Shown one piece after another: positions 1 through 7,962 of a stretch of DNA of 64,000 bases (its first letter is position 1; every line of letters starts with the position of its first letter). The DNA comes from Streptomyces sp. B1I3 (GTDB lineage Bacteria > Actinomycetota > Actinomycetes > Streptomycetales > Streptomycetaceae), in contig NZ_JAUSYD010000001.1 of assembly GCF_030816615.1 (NCBI RefSeq), positions 5,168,501 through 5,232,500 on the forward strand, given 5' to 3'. A model generated the notes under the pieces. It made no database searches and was not told the DNA's origin. It saw nothing but the letters and a program-made list of their open reading frames with translations. The position numbers and the translations under genes are program-made.

Positions 1-698
1 CCGATGCGGCCGTGGCGGGGCAGCGAGTCGTCCTGGAACGGCGGGGTCTCCAGAGCGGTGGAGAGCCGTTCGAAGAAGAGTGCCCGGTTGGGCAGCCGGG
101 TCACCGGGTCGTGCAGGCGCAGATGGCGCAGCCGCTCCCGCAGTTCGTGCCGGTCACTGATGTCCGTGACGGACAGCAGCACCCCGCCCGCACCGGCAGG
201 TCCGCGCGCGGCGGGGTCCGCCATCGGCACGACGGTGACCTCGGCCCAGACGGACCGGCCGTCGGCGTGCTTGAGCCGTCTGGTGCAGCGGAGCCGGGAC
301 CGGGTGCCGTCCAGGACCTCGCTGTACGACTGCCAGGTGGGGCGGTCCGACGCGAGGCCGACGAGATCGGCCGCGGGCTGCAGGACCAGCGAGCGGGGGT
401 CCGCGCCGAGGAGTGCGCCCATCGCGTCGTTGACGCGGACGACGCGGCCCCGGCGGTCCACGACGGCCATCGGGAGGGCGGCCAGCTGGAAGGCGGCGCG
501 GTACGCGTCCGGTTCCGAGGGCCCCGGACGGTCGTCCGGTCCGGAGGGTGCCGCACCCTGCTGGTCACGTTCGGTGACCGTCGGTCGTGCGGTGCCGGTG
601 GACGCACCGGCCGGGGCTGCCGGTCGTTCGGAGGTTCCGCTCACCGCTCGCTCCCGCTGTGCAGATGGTCGTCGACGGATGTGGTCGGGCAGGGTCAT
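1..698 (-). CDS. PAS-GGDEF family signalling protein, 3' part outside window
   Basis: The reading frame runs off the left edge; 232 codons are visible. A disordered Pro/Ala-rich N-terminus of about 60 residues is followed by a PAS-like sensor domain (about 65-180) and the start of a GGDEF domain, whose HDPVTRLPNR motif (about residue 195) is the classic GGDEF entry sequence. Such proteins usually make or break cyclic di-GMP and often continue into an EAL domain, but the catalytic part is not in the window, so activity cannot be judged. Start chosen at ATG 698; a GTG 42 bases further in is an alternative. The gene is divergent from the metalloprotease gene. Confidence 0.8.
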   Translation of the reverse strand, partial: MTLPDHIRRRPSAQRERAVSGTSERPAAPAGASTGTARPTVTERDQQGAAPSGPDDRPGPSEPDAYRAAFQLAALPMAVVDRRGRVVRVNDAMGALLGADPRSLVLQPAADLVGLASDRPTWQSYSEVLDGTRSRLRCTRRLKHADGRSVWAEVTVVPMADPAARGPAGAGGVLLSVTDISDRHELRERLRHLRLHDPVTRLPNRALFFERLSTALETPPFQDDSLPRHGRI

Positions 699-1066
699 GG
701 GGTGGAGTGCCGTGCCAGTGGCGGAAACCACGCAGGAAAGCGAGGTGAAGCATAGAGGGTGGCGCCTCGGCCGTTCCAGCGCGCCCACGGTTTCGGTCGT
801 GCGGCACGCGCATGGTCCAGGCGAACGGCTCTCATCCCCTTTGCCCGCGAGTGATTGCTTTTGTGCTCAAGTGGTTCATTGGAGTGCCGAGATGATCGAA
901 AGTGACTTTCCGTGATCGTCTGAGTTCATGATCTGCGGACAGGGCGGCACTGTTCGGGCGAGGCGCGTCGCCCCCTGACCCGAGTGGGGCAGCACAACAG
1001 GGCGTACCGCAATGAATCGGCACAGGGTGAGGGAGGTGTTCCGCATTCGCCACCCCGGAGGTAGAT
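699..1066. other. intergenic region between divergent genes
   Basis: This is a 368-base gap between the PAS-GGDEF gene and the metalloprotease gene. The part around 850-920 is less GC-rich than the flanks, as expected for promoters, but I see no convincing operator or extra gene. A good ribosome binding site (GGAGG at about 1055-1059) precedes the downstream GTG start. Confidence 0.5.
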
Positions 1067-2308
1067 GTGCCGCGTCAGCGCAGACCCGGGGGAGTGGAGA
1101 GGCCGAGTCTGCGCAGTGCCGCGGCTGCTCTCACCTCCCTCGTGGCGCTCGCCGCCACCGGACTCGTCGCCGGGCCGGTCGTGGCCGCCACGCGCGACGC
1201 CGGCCCCTGCGCGCTTCCACGGACCGCGGCTCATCACTCCCTCGGCCTGGACAGCTGGAACGACGCCTACCCGCGCCCCCGCCGCAGCCTCGACGCCGTC
1301 ATGGTCTTCCTGTCGTTCCCCGACTCCGAACCCGTCGTGCCGCCCGAGGTGCTCGCCGCCGACCACTTCCCCGCGACCACACGCTTCTTCCAGCGCGCCT
1401 CGTACGGGAAGTTCACCCTGCGCGCCCACCCGCAGCGGCAGTGGATCCGGATGCCCCACCCCTCCACCTGGTACGGCATACAGCGTGACTGGGACCCCGA
1501 ACGGCGCGGCGCCTACCTGCGCGACGCGATCCGCGCAGCCGACGAGCGGATCGACTTCTCCGCTTACGACATCGTCTACCTGGTCGCCGACCCGGACGCG
1601 CCCGGCGTCGACTCGGACGCGACGAAGGTCGTCAACTTCGACCGGCCGCTGCACGCCGACGGTACGGACATCGGGCGCGTGGTCACCGTCTTCGAGGAGC
1701 ACCCGCCGGACCGGAACGTCCTCGCGCACGAGACAGGACACGTCTTCGACCTGGCCGACCTCTACCACCGCCCGGAGGACGGCAAGGGCGACTGGGACAC
1801 CTACGTCGGCGACTGGGACGTGATGGGCAGCCAGTTCGGACTGGCCCCTGAACTGTTCGGCTGGCACAAGTGGAAGCTCGGCTGGCTGGGGCAGGGGCAG
1901 GTCGTCTGCGTGCAGGGCGGCGCGGACCTCACCCTGGAGCCCATGGCGGAGGTGCCCGTGCCCGGCGGGTCCCTCGGAACCCGGCTCGCGGTCATCAGGA
2001 CCGGCAGGGACAGCGCGCTGGCCGTCGAGGCCCGCAGCGCCACGGGGAACGACCGGGCGACCTGCACGGAGGGCGTGCTCATCTACCGCATCCACAACGC
2101 CACCCCGTCCGGGGGCGGCCCGGTCGAGGTGCTGGACACCCACCCCGACTCCGGCGCCTGCTGGGACCGGTCCGTCTACCCGCCCCTCGCCGACGCTCCG
2201 CTCCGCGAGGGCGAGCGCTACACCGTGCCCGGCGAGCACGTCCGGATCGAGGTCGCCGACCGGACGCGGTCGGGGGCATGGACGGTGCGGATCACCACCG
2301 GCACCTGA
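1067..2308 (+). CDS. secreted M6-like zinc metalloprotease
   Basis: Protein of 413 aa starting at GTG 1067 behind GGAGG. The N-terminus is basic and followed by a hydrophobic Ala/Val/Leu stretch ending near an AxA site (about residue 40), so it is probably exported. The zinc motif HETGHVFDLAD has H221, E222, H225 and D231, matching the HExxHxxxxxD motif of M6/immune-inhibitor-A-type peptidases; a downstream MG(S) turn (VMGSQF) looks like a Met-turn equivalent. The C-terminus is beta-rich. It probably degrades extracellular protein. It is a monocistronic gene ending just before the tRNA-Lys terminator. Confidence 0.82.
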   Translation: MPRQRRPGGVERPSLRSAAAALTSLVALAATGLVAGPVVAATRDAGPCALPRTAAHHSLGLDSWNDAYPRPRRSLDAVMVFLSFPDSEPVVPPEVLAADHFPATTRFFQRASYGKFTLRAHPQRQWIRMPHPSTWYGIQRDWDPERRGAYLRDAIRAADERIDFSAYDIVYLVADPDAPGVDSDATKVVNFDRPLHADGTDIGRVVTVFEEHPPDRNVLAHETGHVFDLADLYHRPEDGKGDWDTYVGDWDVMGSQFGLAPELFGWHKWKLGWLGQGQVVCVQGGADLTLEPMAEVPVPGGSLGTRLAVIRTGRDSALAVEARSATGNDRATCTEGVLIYRIHNATPSGGGPVEVLDTHPDSGACWDRSVYPPLADAPLREGERYTVPGEHVRIEVADRTRSGAWTVRITTGT

Positions 2309-2392
2309 ACCGGCGGCTTCGGACGCGGACGGCGAGACCTGCGCCGTACGAAAGAATCCCTCGCCGCCGCACGGAGAAGTCGCCGGCACACG

Positions 2393-2426
2393 AAGAAGCC
2401 CCCTCGCTTCCGCGAGGGGGCTTCTT
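2393..2426 (-). terminator. strong hairpin terminator after tRNA-Lys
   Basis: A perfect 15-bp stem (2393-2407 with 2412-2426) closes a 4-base TTCC loop. It lies 8 bases beyond the tRNA 3' end and could also stop transcription from the metalloprotease gene on the other strand. Confidence 0.85.
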
Positions 2427-2433
2427 CCGTCTG

Positions 2434-2507
2434 TGCGCCGCCAGGGACTCGAACCCCGGACCCGCTGATTAAGAGTCAGCTGCTCTAACCAACTGAGCTA
2501 GCGGCGC
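2434..2507 (-). tRNA. tRNA-Lys (anticodon CUU)
   Basis: The reverse strand folds into a standard cloverleaf: 7-bp acceptor stem GCGCCGC/GCGGCGC, D arm with AGTTGGTTAGAGC, anticodon loop with CTT, and T arm with GGTTCGAGTCC. The discriminator base is A and CCA is not encoded. The 5' end overlaps the last 10 bases of the upstream coding frame. Confidence 0.96.
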
Positions 2508-3214
2508 CTGCTGACGTCGTAGACATTAGCACCCGGATCGGCGGGAGGAAAAATCGAATACCCCGTGGTCGACGGCGCCGCGGACCTGCCCACCCGCACA
2601 CATGCCCAGAGCAGCACGTCCGGCCCCGGCAGCCACGGGTCGCGGGTGTCGGGTGCGACCAGCCAGTGGGGCCCCGTGTCGCCGGAGCCGCCGACCAGGG
2701 GCGGTACGGTCACCGCGTCCCCCGTGCCGTGGCACAGCAGCGGAGGCAGGGACCCATGGTGCGTCCGGGCGTGGTCGGCGGACCCGGTGCCCCACTCCTC
2801 CCAGGCCAGCAGGGAGGGCAGCCGCTGGGCGGTGCCGGGGGAGGCGAAGAGCAGCATCCGGCCCCGGTGCGTCGCGACCGGCCCGGAGCCGGGCCCTTCG
2901 GCCCACAGCTGTTCCAGCACTCGCCTGCCGAACAGTGCGGGGACGTTCACGACGTCGAAGGCGGAGCCGCACGGCAGGACGCCGGGGGAGCCCGGGCGCG
3001 CCTCCCACTGGGAGAGCGTGCTGCGCGGGTGGGACGTGGCGCCGGCCAGCCAAGCCGCCCCGGCGGCGGTGACCTGGGCGGCCCGGTCGTCGGTCGTCCG
3101 GCCGTCGGTCGTCCCGTTGCCGGCCCCGTCCCGCAGGAGAGCGAAGATGTCGACGCGGTGGCGCGGGGCGGCACCGGGGTGCAGGGTCGTTTCGTCGTTC
3201 AGCCATGCGCTCAT
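2498..3214 (-). CDS. bifunctional DNA primase/polymerase-like protein (small, uncertain)
   Basis: Protein of 238 aa with good coding bias. It resembles the short Streptomyces proteins annotated as bifunctional primase/polymerase N-terminal-like, with Trp/Pro-rich segments such as LPSLLAWEEWGTG, but I cannot point to intact primase catalytic residues. Start ATG 3214. The TAG stop (2498-2500) lies inside the tRNA-Lys gene, so the end of this mRNA and the tRNA overlap. Identity is tentative; that it is a real gene is likely from codon use. Confidence 0.6.
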   Translation of the reverse strand: MSAWLNDETTLHPGAAPRHRVDIFALLRDGAGNGTTDGRTTDDRAAQVTAAGAAWLAGATSHPRSTLSQWEARPGSPGVLPCGSAFDVVNVPALFGRRVLEQLWAEGPGSGPVATHRGRMLLFASPGTAQRLPSLLAWEEWGTGSADHARTHHGSLPPLLCHGTGDAVTVPPLVGGSGDTGPHWLVAPDTRDPWLPGPDVLLWACVRVGRSAAPSTTGYSIFPPADPGANVYDVSRRR

Positions 3215-3388
3215 GACGACAGGTCTACCGGCTGTGACGGTACTGTTTCCCAGAGTTGCGCGAAAGCCGGACAGCTCGCCCCTCGAAGGGGTATCTTGCC
3301 CGAGCGCATATGCCAGAGGCTGTACCCGGAGTGACCGGGAGGAGCGGCCGGAGACCTCGCAGGAGGCCTGGTGGCAGCCCTGCCCGGG

Positions 3389-3730
3389 TCAGGGGCGCGG
3401 GGCGTTCAGCAGCGAACGGCCGAACTCGATCATTTTCTTGGCATAGTCCTCGGTCCACTCCGCGCGCTCCGCTATGTCCGCGGCCGTGAGCCGGTCGAAC
3501 CTGCGCGGATCGGCGAGCTGTGCGGCGGCCACGGCCTGGAACTCGACGGCCCGGTCGGTCGCGGCCCGGAAGGCGTGCGTCAGCTCCGTCGCGCGGGCCA
3601 GCAGTTCCTTCGGGTCGTCCATCGACTCGAGGTCGAAGAAGTGTTCCGGGTCGGCTGCCGCCTCGGCCGGCTCGAAGAGCAGCGGCGCGGGACGCAGCCT
3701 CTGCCGCTCGTTCCGCTCGGGTTGTGCCAT
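3389..3730 (-). CDS. small conserved hypothetical protein
   Basis: Protein of 113 aa starting at ATG 3730 (an upstream ATG at 3766 is in frame, but 3730 has AGGA at proper distance). It is rich in acidic and helical segments; the C-terminal LTAADIAERAEWTEDYAKK region could be a helix-turn-helix-like pair, but I do not recognise the family. It lies 118 bases downstream of the helicase gene on the same strand and could be its last operon member. Confidence 0.55.
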   Translation of the reverse strand: MAQPERNERQRLRPAPLLFEPAEAAADPEHFFDLESMDDPKELLARATELTHAFRAATDRAVEFQAVAAAQLADPRRFDRLTAADIAERAEWTEDYAKKMIEFGRSLLNAPRP

Positions 3731-3848
3731 GTGGTGATCCTTCCTCGTGCGGCCGGACGGCCACATTCCATTGTCCAGCGCGGCGCACCAGGCCGTAAGA
3801 GCGCTGCCCAGGAACGGAGCGGCCGATACCTGCCGGACGCCCTCGAAA

Positions 3849-5183
3849 TCACGGCCGCCAGGAGACGCGGTGCTCCGCGAGGTGGGCCATGACCGCGTGG
3901 TTCGCCTCCCAGCCGTCGGGAAACTTCACCGTCACCCCCAGCTGGACCGGCTCCGTCGAGGGATGCTCGTCCAGCAGGTCCGCGACCCCCGCGCGGCACA
4001 CGACCACGCAGGCGTGCCGGTGCCGCGAGGCCAGCACGCACAGCCGGCCCGTCTCCAGGTGGAAGGCCGTGGCGTCCGGGCGCCCGGACAGCGGGTGCAG
4101 GACCACCGTCACATCGAACTCGCGGCCCTGGAGCCGGTTCGCCGTGTCCACCGCGACGCCCGTCACCCCCAGCTCGGCGAGCGCCGCCCGCACCGCTGCG
4201 GCCTGGTCACGGTGGGCCGTACCGACCGCCACCCGGTCCGCCACCACCGCCACGGGATCCGGGGAACGCTCGCTCGTGGCGGCGCCGCCCCGGTCCAGCA
4301 GCCGCCGGACCACCATGGCCACCGCCCGTACCGCCTCCGGGTCGGTGCGCGGGGTGTGACGGGCCGGAAGCTCCAGCAACCCCCAGCCGGACCCCGCAGC
4401 CTCGTCGAGCACCCGGTCGGGGCCGGAGCCGTCCGAGGGCACACCGAACGACAGCCGCCGGTCCCCGTGGTCCGTACCGCTGCGGAAGGGGGTGTACGGG
4501 TAGAACGCGTCCGAGACCAGTGGCGCCGCCGACGCCGGCAGCCGCCACGACACCGGCAGCCGGTGCTGCGGCAGGTCCGGGTTGTGCGCGAGCAGCGTGG
4601 ACACCGCGCTCGCCGAGGGGTCGTACGACAGCCCCGCCCACTGGTCCGCGCCCACGATGGAGAACGGGTCCAGCTGTCCGGGATCCCCGACGAACAGAGC
4701 CCGCTCGAAGAGGCCGGCGACGGCGAGCAGGGCGTCCGAACGCATCTGGTACGCCTCGTCGACGATCGCGTGCGCCCACGGCTCCACGTTCTTCACGTGC
4801 GCCCACTTGGCGGCCGTGGAGATGACGATGTCGAGACCGGCCAGGTCGGCCGCCTTCGCCGACTTCCGCACGCCGGCCAGGCCGTCCAGGACCTTGTCGT
4901 ACGGGTCGGAGTCGCTGCTGTGCAGCCGGCCGACCGGCAGGCCGGGCGCCTTCTCGGCGAGCCGGACCACCAGGTCGTCCACCTGGGCGTTGGTCTGCGC
5001 GACCACCATCAGCGGACGGCCCGCCGCGGCGAGCTCGAGTGCGGCGCGCACCACCAGCGTCGACTTCCCGGCGCCCGGCGGGGAGTCCACGACGATGCCG
5101 CGCGCCGTGCCGCGCAGGGTGTCTTCGAGGATCGCGTCGGTCGCCCGCGTCGCCGCGGCACCCGGGTCGGCAACGGCTGTCAC
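3849..5183 (-). CDS. SF1B Upf1/Dna2-type helicase
   Basis: Protein of 444 aa. All SF1 helicase motifs can be read: Walker A PPGAGKST (35-42), motif Ia TNAQVDD (64-70, the Upf1/Dna2-like version), motif II DEAYQ (142-146), motif III GDPGQL (166-171), SWR of motif IV (212-214), motif V NRLQGREFD (349-357) and motif VI around LASRHRH (384-390). It should therefore be an ATP-dependent 5'-3' nucleic-acid translocase. The start is GTG 5183, which overlaps the previous gene's TGA (GTGA) with GGAGG upstream, so translation is coupled. It lacks its own nuclease and beta-barrel domains, which the two upstream genes may supply. Confidence 0.85.
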   Translation of the reverse strand: MTAVADPGAAATRATDAILEDTLRGTARGIVVDSPPGAGKSTLVVRAALELAAAGRPLMVVAQTNAQVDDLVVRLAEKAPGLPVGRLHSSDSDPYDKVLDGLAGVRKSAKAADLAGLDIVISTAAKWAHVKNVEPWAHAIVDEAYQMRSDALLAVAGLFERALFVGDPGQLDPFSIVGADQWAGLSYDPSASAVSTLLAHNPDLPQHRLPVSWRLPASAAPLVSDAFYPYTPFRSGTDHGDRRLSFGVPSDGSGPDRVLDEAAGSGWGLLELPARHTPRTDPEAVRAVAMVVRRLLDRGGAATSERSPDPVAVVADRVAVGTAHRDQAAAVRAALAELGVTGVAVDTANRLQGREFDVTVVLHPLSGRPDATAFHLETGRLCVLASRHRHACVVVCRAGVADLLDEHPSTEPVQLGVTVKFPDGWEANHAVMAHLAEHRVSWRP

Positions 5184-6793
5184 AGGAGATCCTCCGCGGT
5201 CACGGGGTCGGGCTTCTCGGCGTGTCCGTCGGCGGCGCCCGGCGGGCCGCCGTGGGTCCACGGGGTGTCCTCCGGGTCGGGAAGTTTCGGACCTCCCCGC
5301 TGGTCGTGCTCGAACAGGGTCCAGGCGATCCGGTCGCCGGGCTCCGGCACCGAACCGGGGGCCGGCTCCTTGCTCCGGCCCATCCGGTCCGTGATCCTCA
5401 GGACGAGCAGGATCTCCTGATCACCCGGGTCGTCGGAGGCGTACGCGACGAACTCCGCCGTCTGCGGCTTGCCGTCCAGCGAGCGGTACACCTTCGTCCG
5501 CTCACCGAGGTGCGGGCGCTCGTCCGTGCGCACGGTGACCAGGGGGCGCGGCGAGGGCCGCTTCGACTCCGTGTACGTCATCTCCACGTCCGTCACCTCC
5601 GCGACGAACGCCTCGCCCGCCAGTCGGCGCCCCGCCAGCACCAGTGGATCGTCCAGCGCCTCCTGGGCCTCGAGCTGCGCCTGGGCCGTCTCCCTGGAGG
5701 CCAGCTTCTGGGCCGCCGTCACGGCGTCGTCGCGGCGCGGCTGTGGCGGTTCGCCCGCCCGCACCCGGTCCCGGTGCGCGGTGAACGACCAGCGGTCCCT
5801 GGTCCAGCGGTCCTCGGCCCTGGCCCCCTCCGGCAGTTCCCGCAGCAGATCGAGGCTCCGCCACACGGCGTCCCACGTCGGCAGCAGCACCCCCGCGAGC
5901 AGCGACCTGATCTGCCGCTCGGCAGCGCTCAGCTCGCCGTACCGGGCGTCGGCGGCCAGACCGTCCTGTGCGGCGGCCAGCGACGTGCGCGCCCGGTCGT
6001 ACGCCTCGATCGCCGGGGCCAGGAGCCTGTTGTCGAAGGCCGGGTCCGTGGCCGGTCCCGCCGGCGGGACGACCAGCTGCCCGGCGCCGTCCCGCTCCAG
6101 CTCCGCACGGAGTGCCGCCACCGCTCCCGACCCGCCCTCCGGAGGGTCGATCCAGGCCAGCAGCGCGCCGAGGTGCTGGTCCTCCAGGCTGCTCTGGCCG
6201 GTCGCCCAGTGCCGGTTCAGCAGGTCCGTCGCGGCGAGCAGCAGCGAGGAGCCCGGCACCCTGGCCCGCTCGCCGTAGTGCGTCAGCCAGCGGCCGAGGA
6301 GCGGCACCCGGGCGGGCGCCGGATACGGGGTGTCCGGATCGTCCTCGACGGTGCGGCGGAAGCGCATGGACCGGCCGAGCAGCCGCACGAACTCGATGCC
6401 CGCCCGGCTCGGCACGATCAGCTGGGCCGCGTCCGTGCAGAGCTCGACCTCGACCTTGACCTTCTTGCCGGTCTCCGGATCGGTCTCCGCACGCTCGGCC
6501 GGCTCGACGGCATCGGCGTACGACTCGATGTGCGGCAGGACCGCCTCCGCCAGCTCGGCGAGGAACCCGAACCGCAGGTCGCGGTCGCGCGGCTGGGGAA
6601 CCGCCAGCAGCCGCGGTGCCTCACGGTCGGTGCCCACGAGCGCCCCGAGCGGGGCGCCCGTCTCACCCGCGGTGGTCAGTGGCACCAGGACGAGCGGCCG
6701 GCCGGTCAGATGGCGGTGGCGCACGGTGGCCAGCGGCTGTGCCCGCCCGCTGTCGACCGCCTCCAGCCGGGCCAGGGTGGTGATCAACGACAT
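5180..6793 (-). CDS. 537-aa partner protein of nuclease/helicase operon
   Basis: I do not recognise a named family. The N-terminal two thirds is a mix of helices with conserved-looking VPLLGRWLTHYGERA and SSLLLAATDLLNRHWATGQ segments. The last 170 residues (from about AFVAEVTDVEM to FEHDQRGG) alternate beta strands and look like a barrel/OB-type fold comparable to the barrel inserted between nuclease and helicase in Dna2/Upf1-type enzymes; this is inference from pattern only. It is coupled on both sides: start ATG 6793 overlaps the nuclease stop by 10 bases and its TGA overlaps the helicase GTG. It is likely a subunit of one complex. Confidence 0.75.
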   Translation of the reverse strand: MSLITTLARLEAVDSGRAQPLATVRHRHLTGRPLVLVPLTTAGETGAPLGALVGTDREAPRLLAVPQPRDRDLRFGFLAELAEAVLPHIESYADAVEPAERAETDPETGKKVKVEVELCTDAAQLIVPSRAGIEFVRLLGRSMRFRRTVEDDPDTPYPAPARVPLLGRWLTHYGERARVPGSSLLLAATDLLNRHWATGQSSLEDQHLGALLAWIDPPEGGSGAVAALRAELERDGAGQLVVPPAGPATDPAFDNRLLAPAIEAYDRARTSLAAAQDGLAADARYGELSAAERQIRSLLAGVLLPTWDAVWRSLDLLRELPEGARAEDRWTRDRWSFTAHRDRVRAGEPPQPRRDDAVTAAQKLASRETAQAQLEAQEALDDPLVLAGRRLAGEAFVAEVTDVEMTYTESKRPSPRPLVTVRTDERPHLGERTKVYRSLDGKPQTAEFVAYASDDPGDQEILLVLRITDRMGRSKEPAPGSVPEPGDRIAWTLFEHDQRGGPKLPDPEDTPWTHGGPPGAADGHAEKPDPVTAEDLL

Positions 6794-7962
6794 GGTGCGC
6801 CGCCCTCAAGTGCCTCCGCGCGCAGCGCCGCCGCGCGGCGCAGCGCGGCCACCGTCGGGTCCGCGGGGTCGCCCTCCTTGCCGGCGGCCGCCGCCAGCAC
6901 CCCGGCGACCGTCGTCAGGCTGCCGAGCTCGCCGCGCACACTCCGGCCCAGCGCCTCCACCGCCCCCTGGGCGCGGGCCTTCGCCCGGCAGTGGAAGGCC
7001 AGCTCGCACGCGGCCAGGCACTCGGGGGCGTAGGCGGCGGGGACCGCGTCGACCGCCGTGCCCAGCTCCTCGGGGGAGCGCCCCGGGTCGAACGTCGTCC
7101 CCTCCGGCAGGGCCGCCGCGATGTCCTCGACGCGCGTCAGCCTGGTCAGCTGGCGGCGGGTGACGGCGCGCTGCTTGCGGACGTCCACGACCGAGGCGGT
7201 CGGCAGGTTGGAGAAGTCCTTCGGGCAGACCAGCAGCACCCGGTGTCCGACCTCGGCGCCCTGGGTCAGCGCGGCCACCCGCTCCAGCGCGAGGACGTAG
7301 ACGGCGGCCTGGCGGGCGGCGGCACCGACCTTGGCGGCGTCGGCGGAGCTGTCGATCATGGGGAAGGACTTGATCTCGACGACCGTCCAGGTGCCGTCGG
7401 GGTGCACCACGACGGCGTCCGGTTCCAGGTAGGCCGGCGACCCGGCCACCTCCAGCGCCAGCATCGGGTGGTCGAGCAGTGTCCAGCCGTCCGCCGCGGT
7501 GGCCTCGCGCAGCGCCAGCGCCGTACGCGCGGCTCGGCCCTCGGGGCCGGCAGCCGTCAGATCGGGCACCTGGGCCGGGCCCGGGGCGTCCGCCCCGCTG
7601 CCGAGTCGCTCGAACAGGAGGCGGAGCAGCTCCGTACCTCCGTCGGCCTTGACCTTCGCCTCGAAGGCGTTGCCCCGGATGAACGCGAACTGCGACTGGC
7701 CGAACGCGGCGGGGGAGCCGAGCGCCGTGGCCAGCCCGGCCTTGTCGACCCCGGCCCCGTCGAGCAGGGCGCGCCGCTTGCAGCCCGGGTTGGCGGCGAG
7801 GGCGGCGAGAGCGCGCGCGTCGAGCGGCTGCGGCGCGACGGACGGTCCGCGCAGCTCAGCGAGCCGCTGCCGGAGCGTCGTCGCTGGCGGCTTCTGACGC
7901 GGAACCGGTGGCCGCGTGGCTGGAATCTGCGGAGGTGGTCCGCTGGCCGGGTATTCGCTCAC
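6784..7962 (-). CDS. RecB/Cas4/Dna2-like Fe-S nuclease
   Basis: Protein of 392 aa from GTG 7962. The PD-(D/E)XK core is clear: GNAFE (E101, motif I), EPD with D182, VVEIK with E196 and K198, and the QxxxY motif QAAVY (218-222) typical of RecB/AddB/Cas4. One early cysteine (C61, NPGCKRR) and a C-terminal cluster C315-x3-C319-x5-C325 match the iron-sulfur staple layout of AddB, Cas4 and Dna2. It should be a single-strand-specific DNA nuclease, perhaps an exonuclease. The start overlaps the 3' end of the PAP2 gene by about 107 bases and has no good Shine-Dalgarno, so a slightly different start or coupling is possible. Confidence 0.82.
   Translation of the reverse strand: MSEYPASGPPPQIPATRPPVPRQKPPATTLRQRLAELRGPSVAPQPLDARALAALAANPGCKRRALLDGAGVDKAGLATALGSPAAFGQSQFAFIRGNAFEAKVKADGGTELLRLLFERLGSGADAPGPAQVPDLTAAGPEGRAARTALALREATAADGWTLLDHPMLALEVAGSPAYLEPDAVVVHPDGTWTVVEIKSFPMIDSSADAAKVGAAARQAAVYVLALERVAALTQGAEVGHRVLLVCPKDFSNLPTASVVDVRKQRAVTRRQLTRLTRVEDIAAALPEGTTFDPGRSPEELGTAVDAVPAAYAPECLAACELAFHCRAKARAQGAVEALGRSVRGELGSLTTVAGVLAAAAGKEGDPADPTVAALRRAAALRAEALEGGAPCR

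Noticed and set aside
2434..2507. Integrated element at a tRNA gene
   Set aside because: No integrase gene, no duplicated tRNA 3' end and no change in composition were seen near either tRNA.
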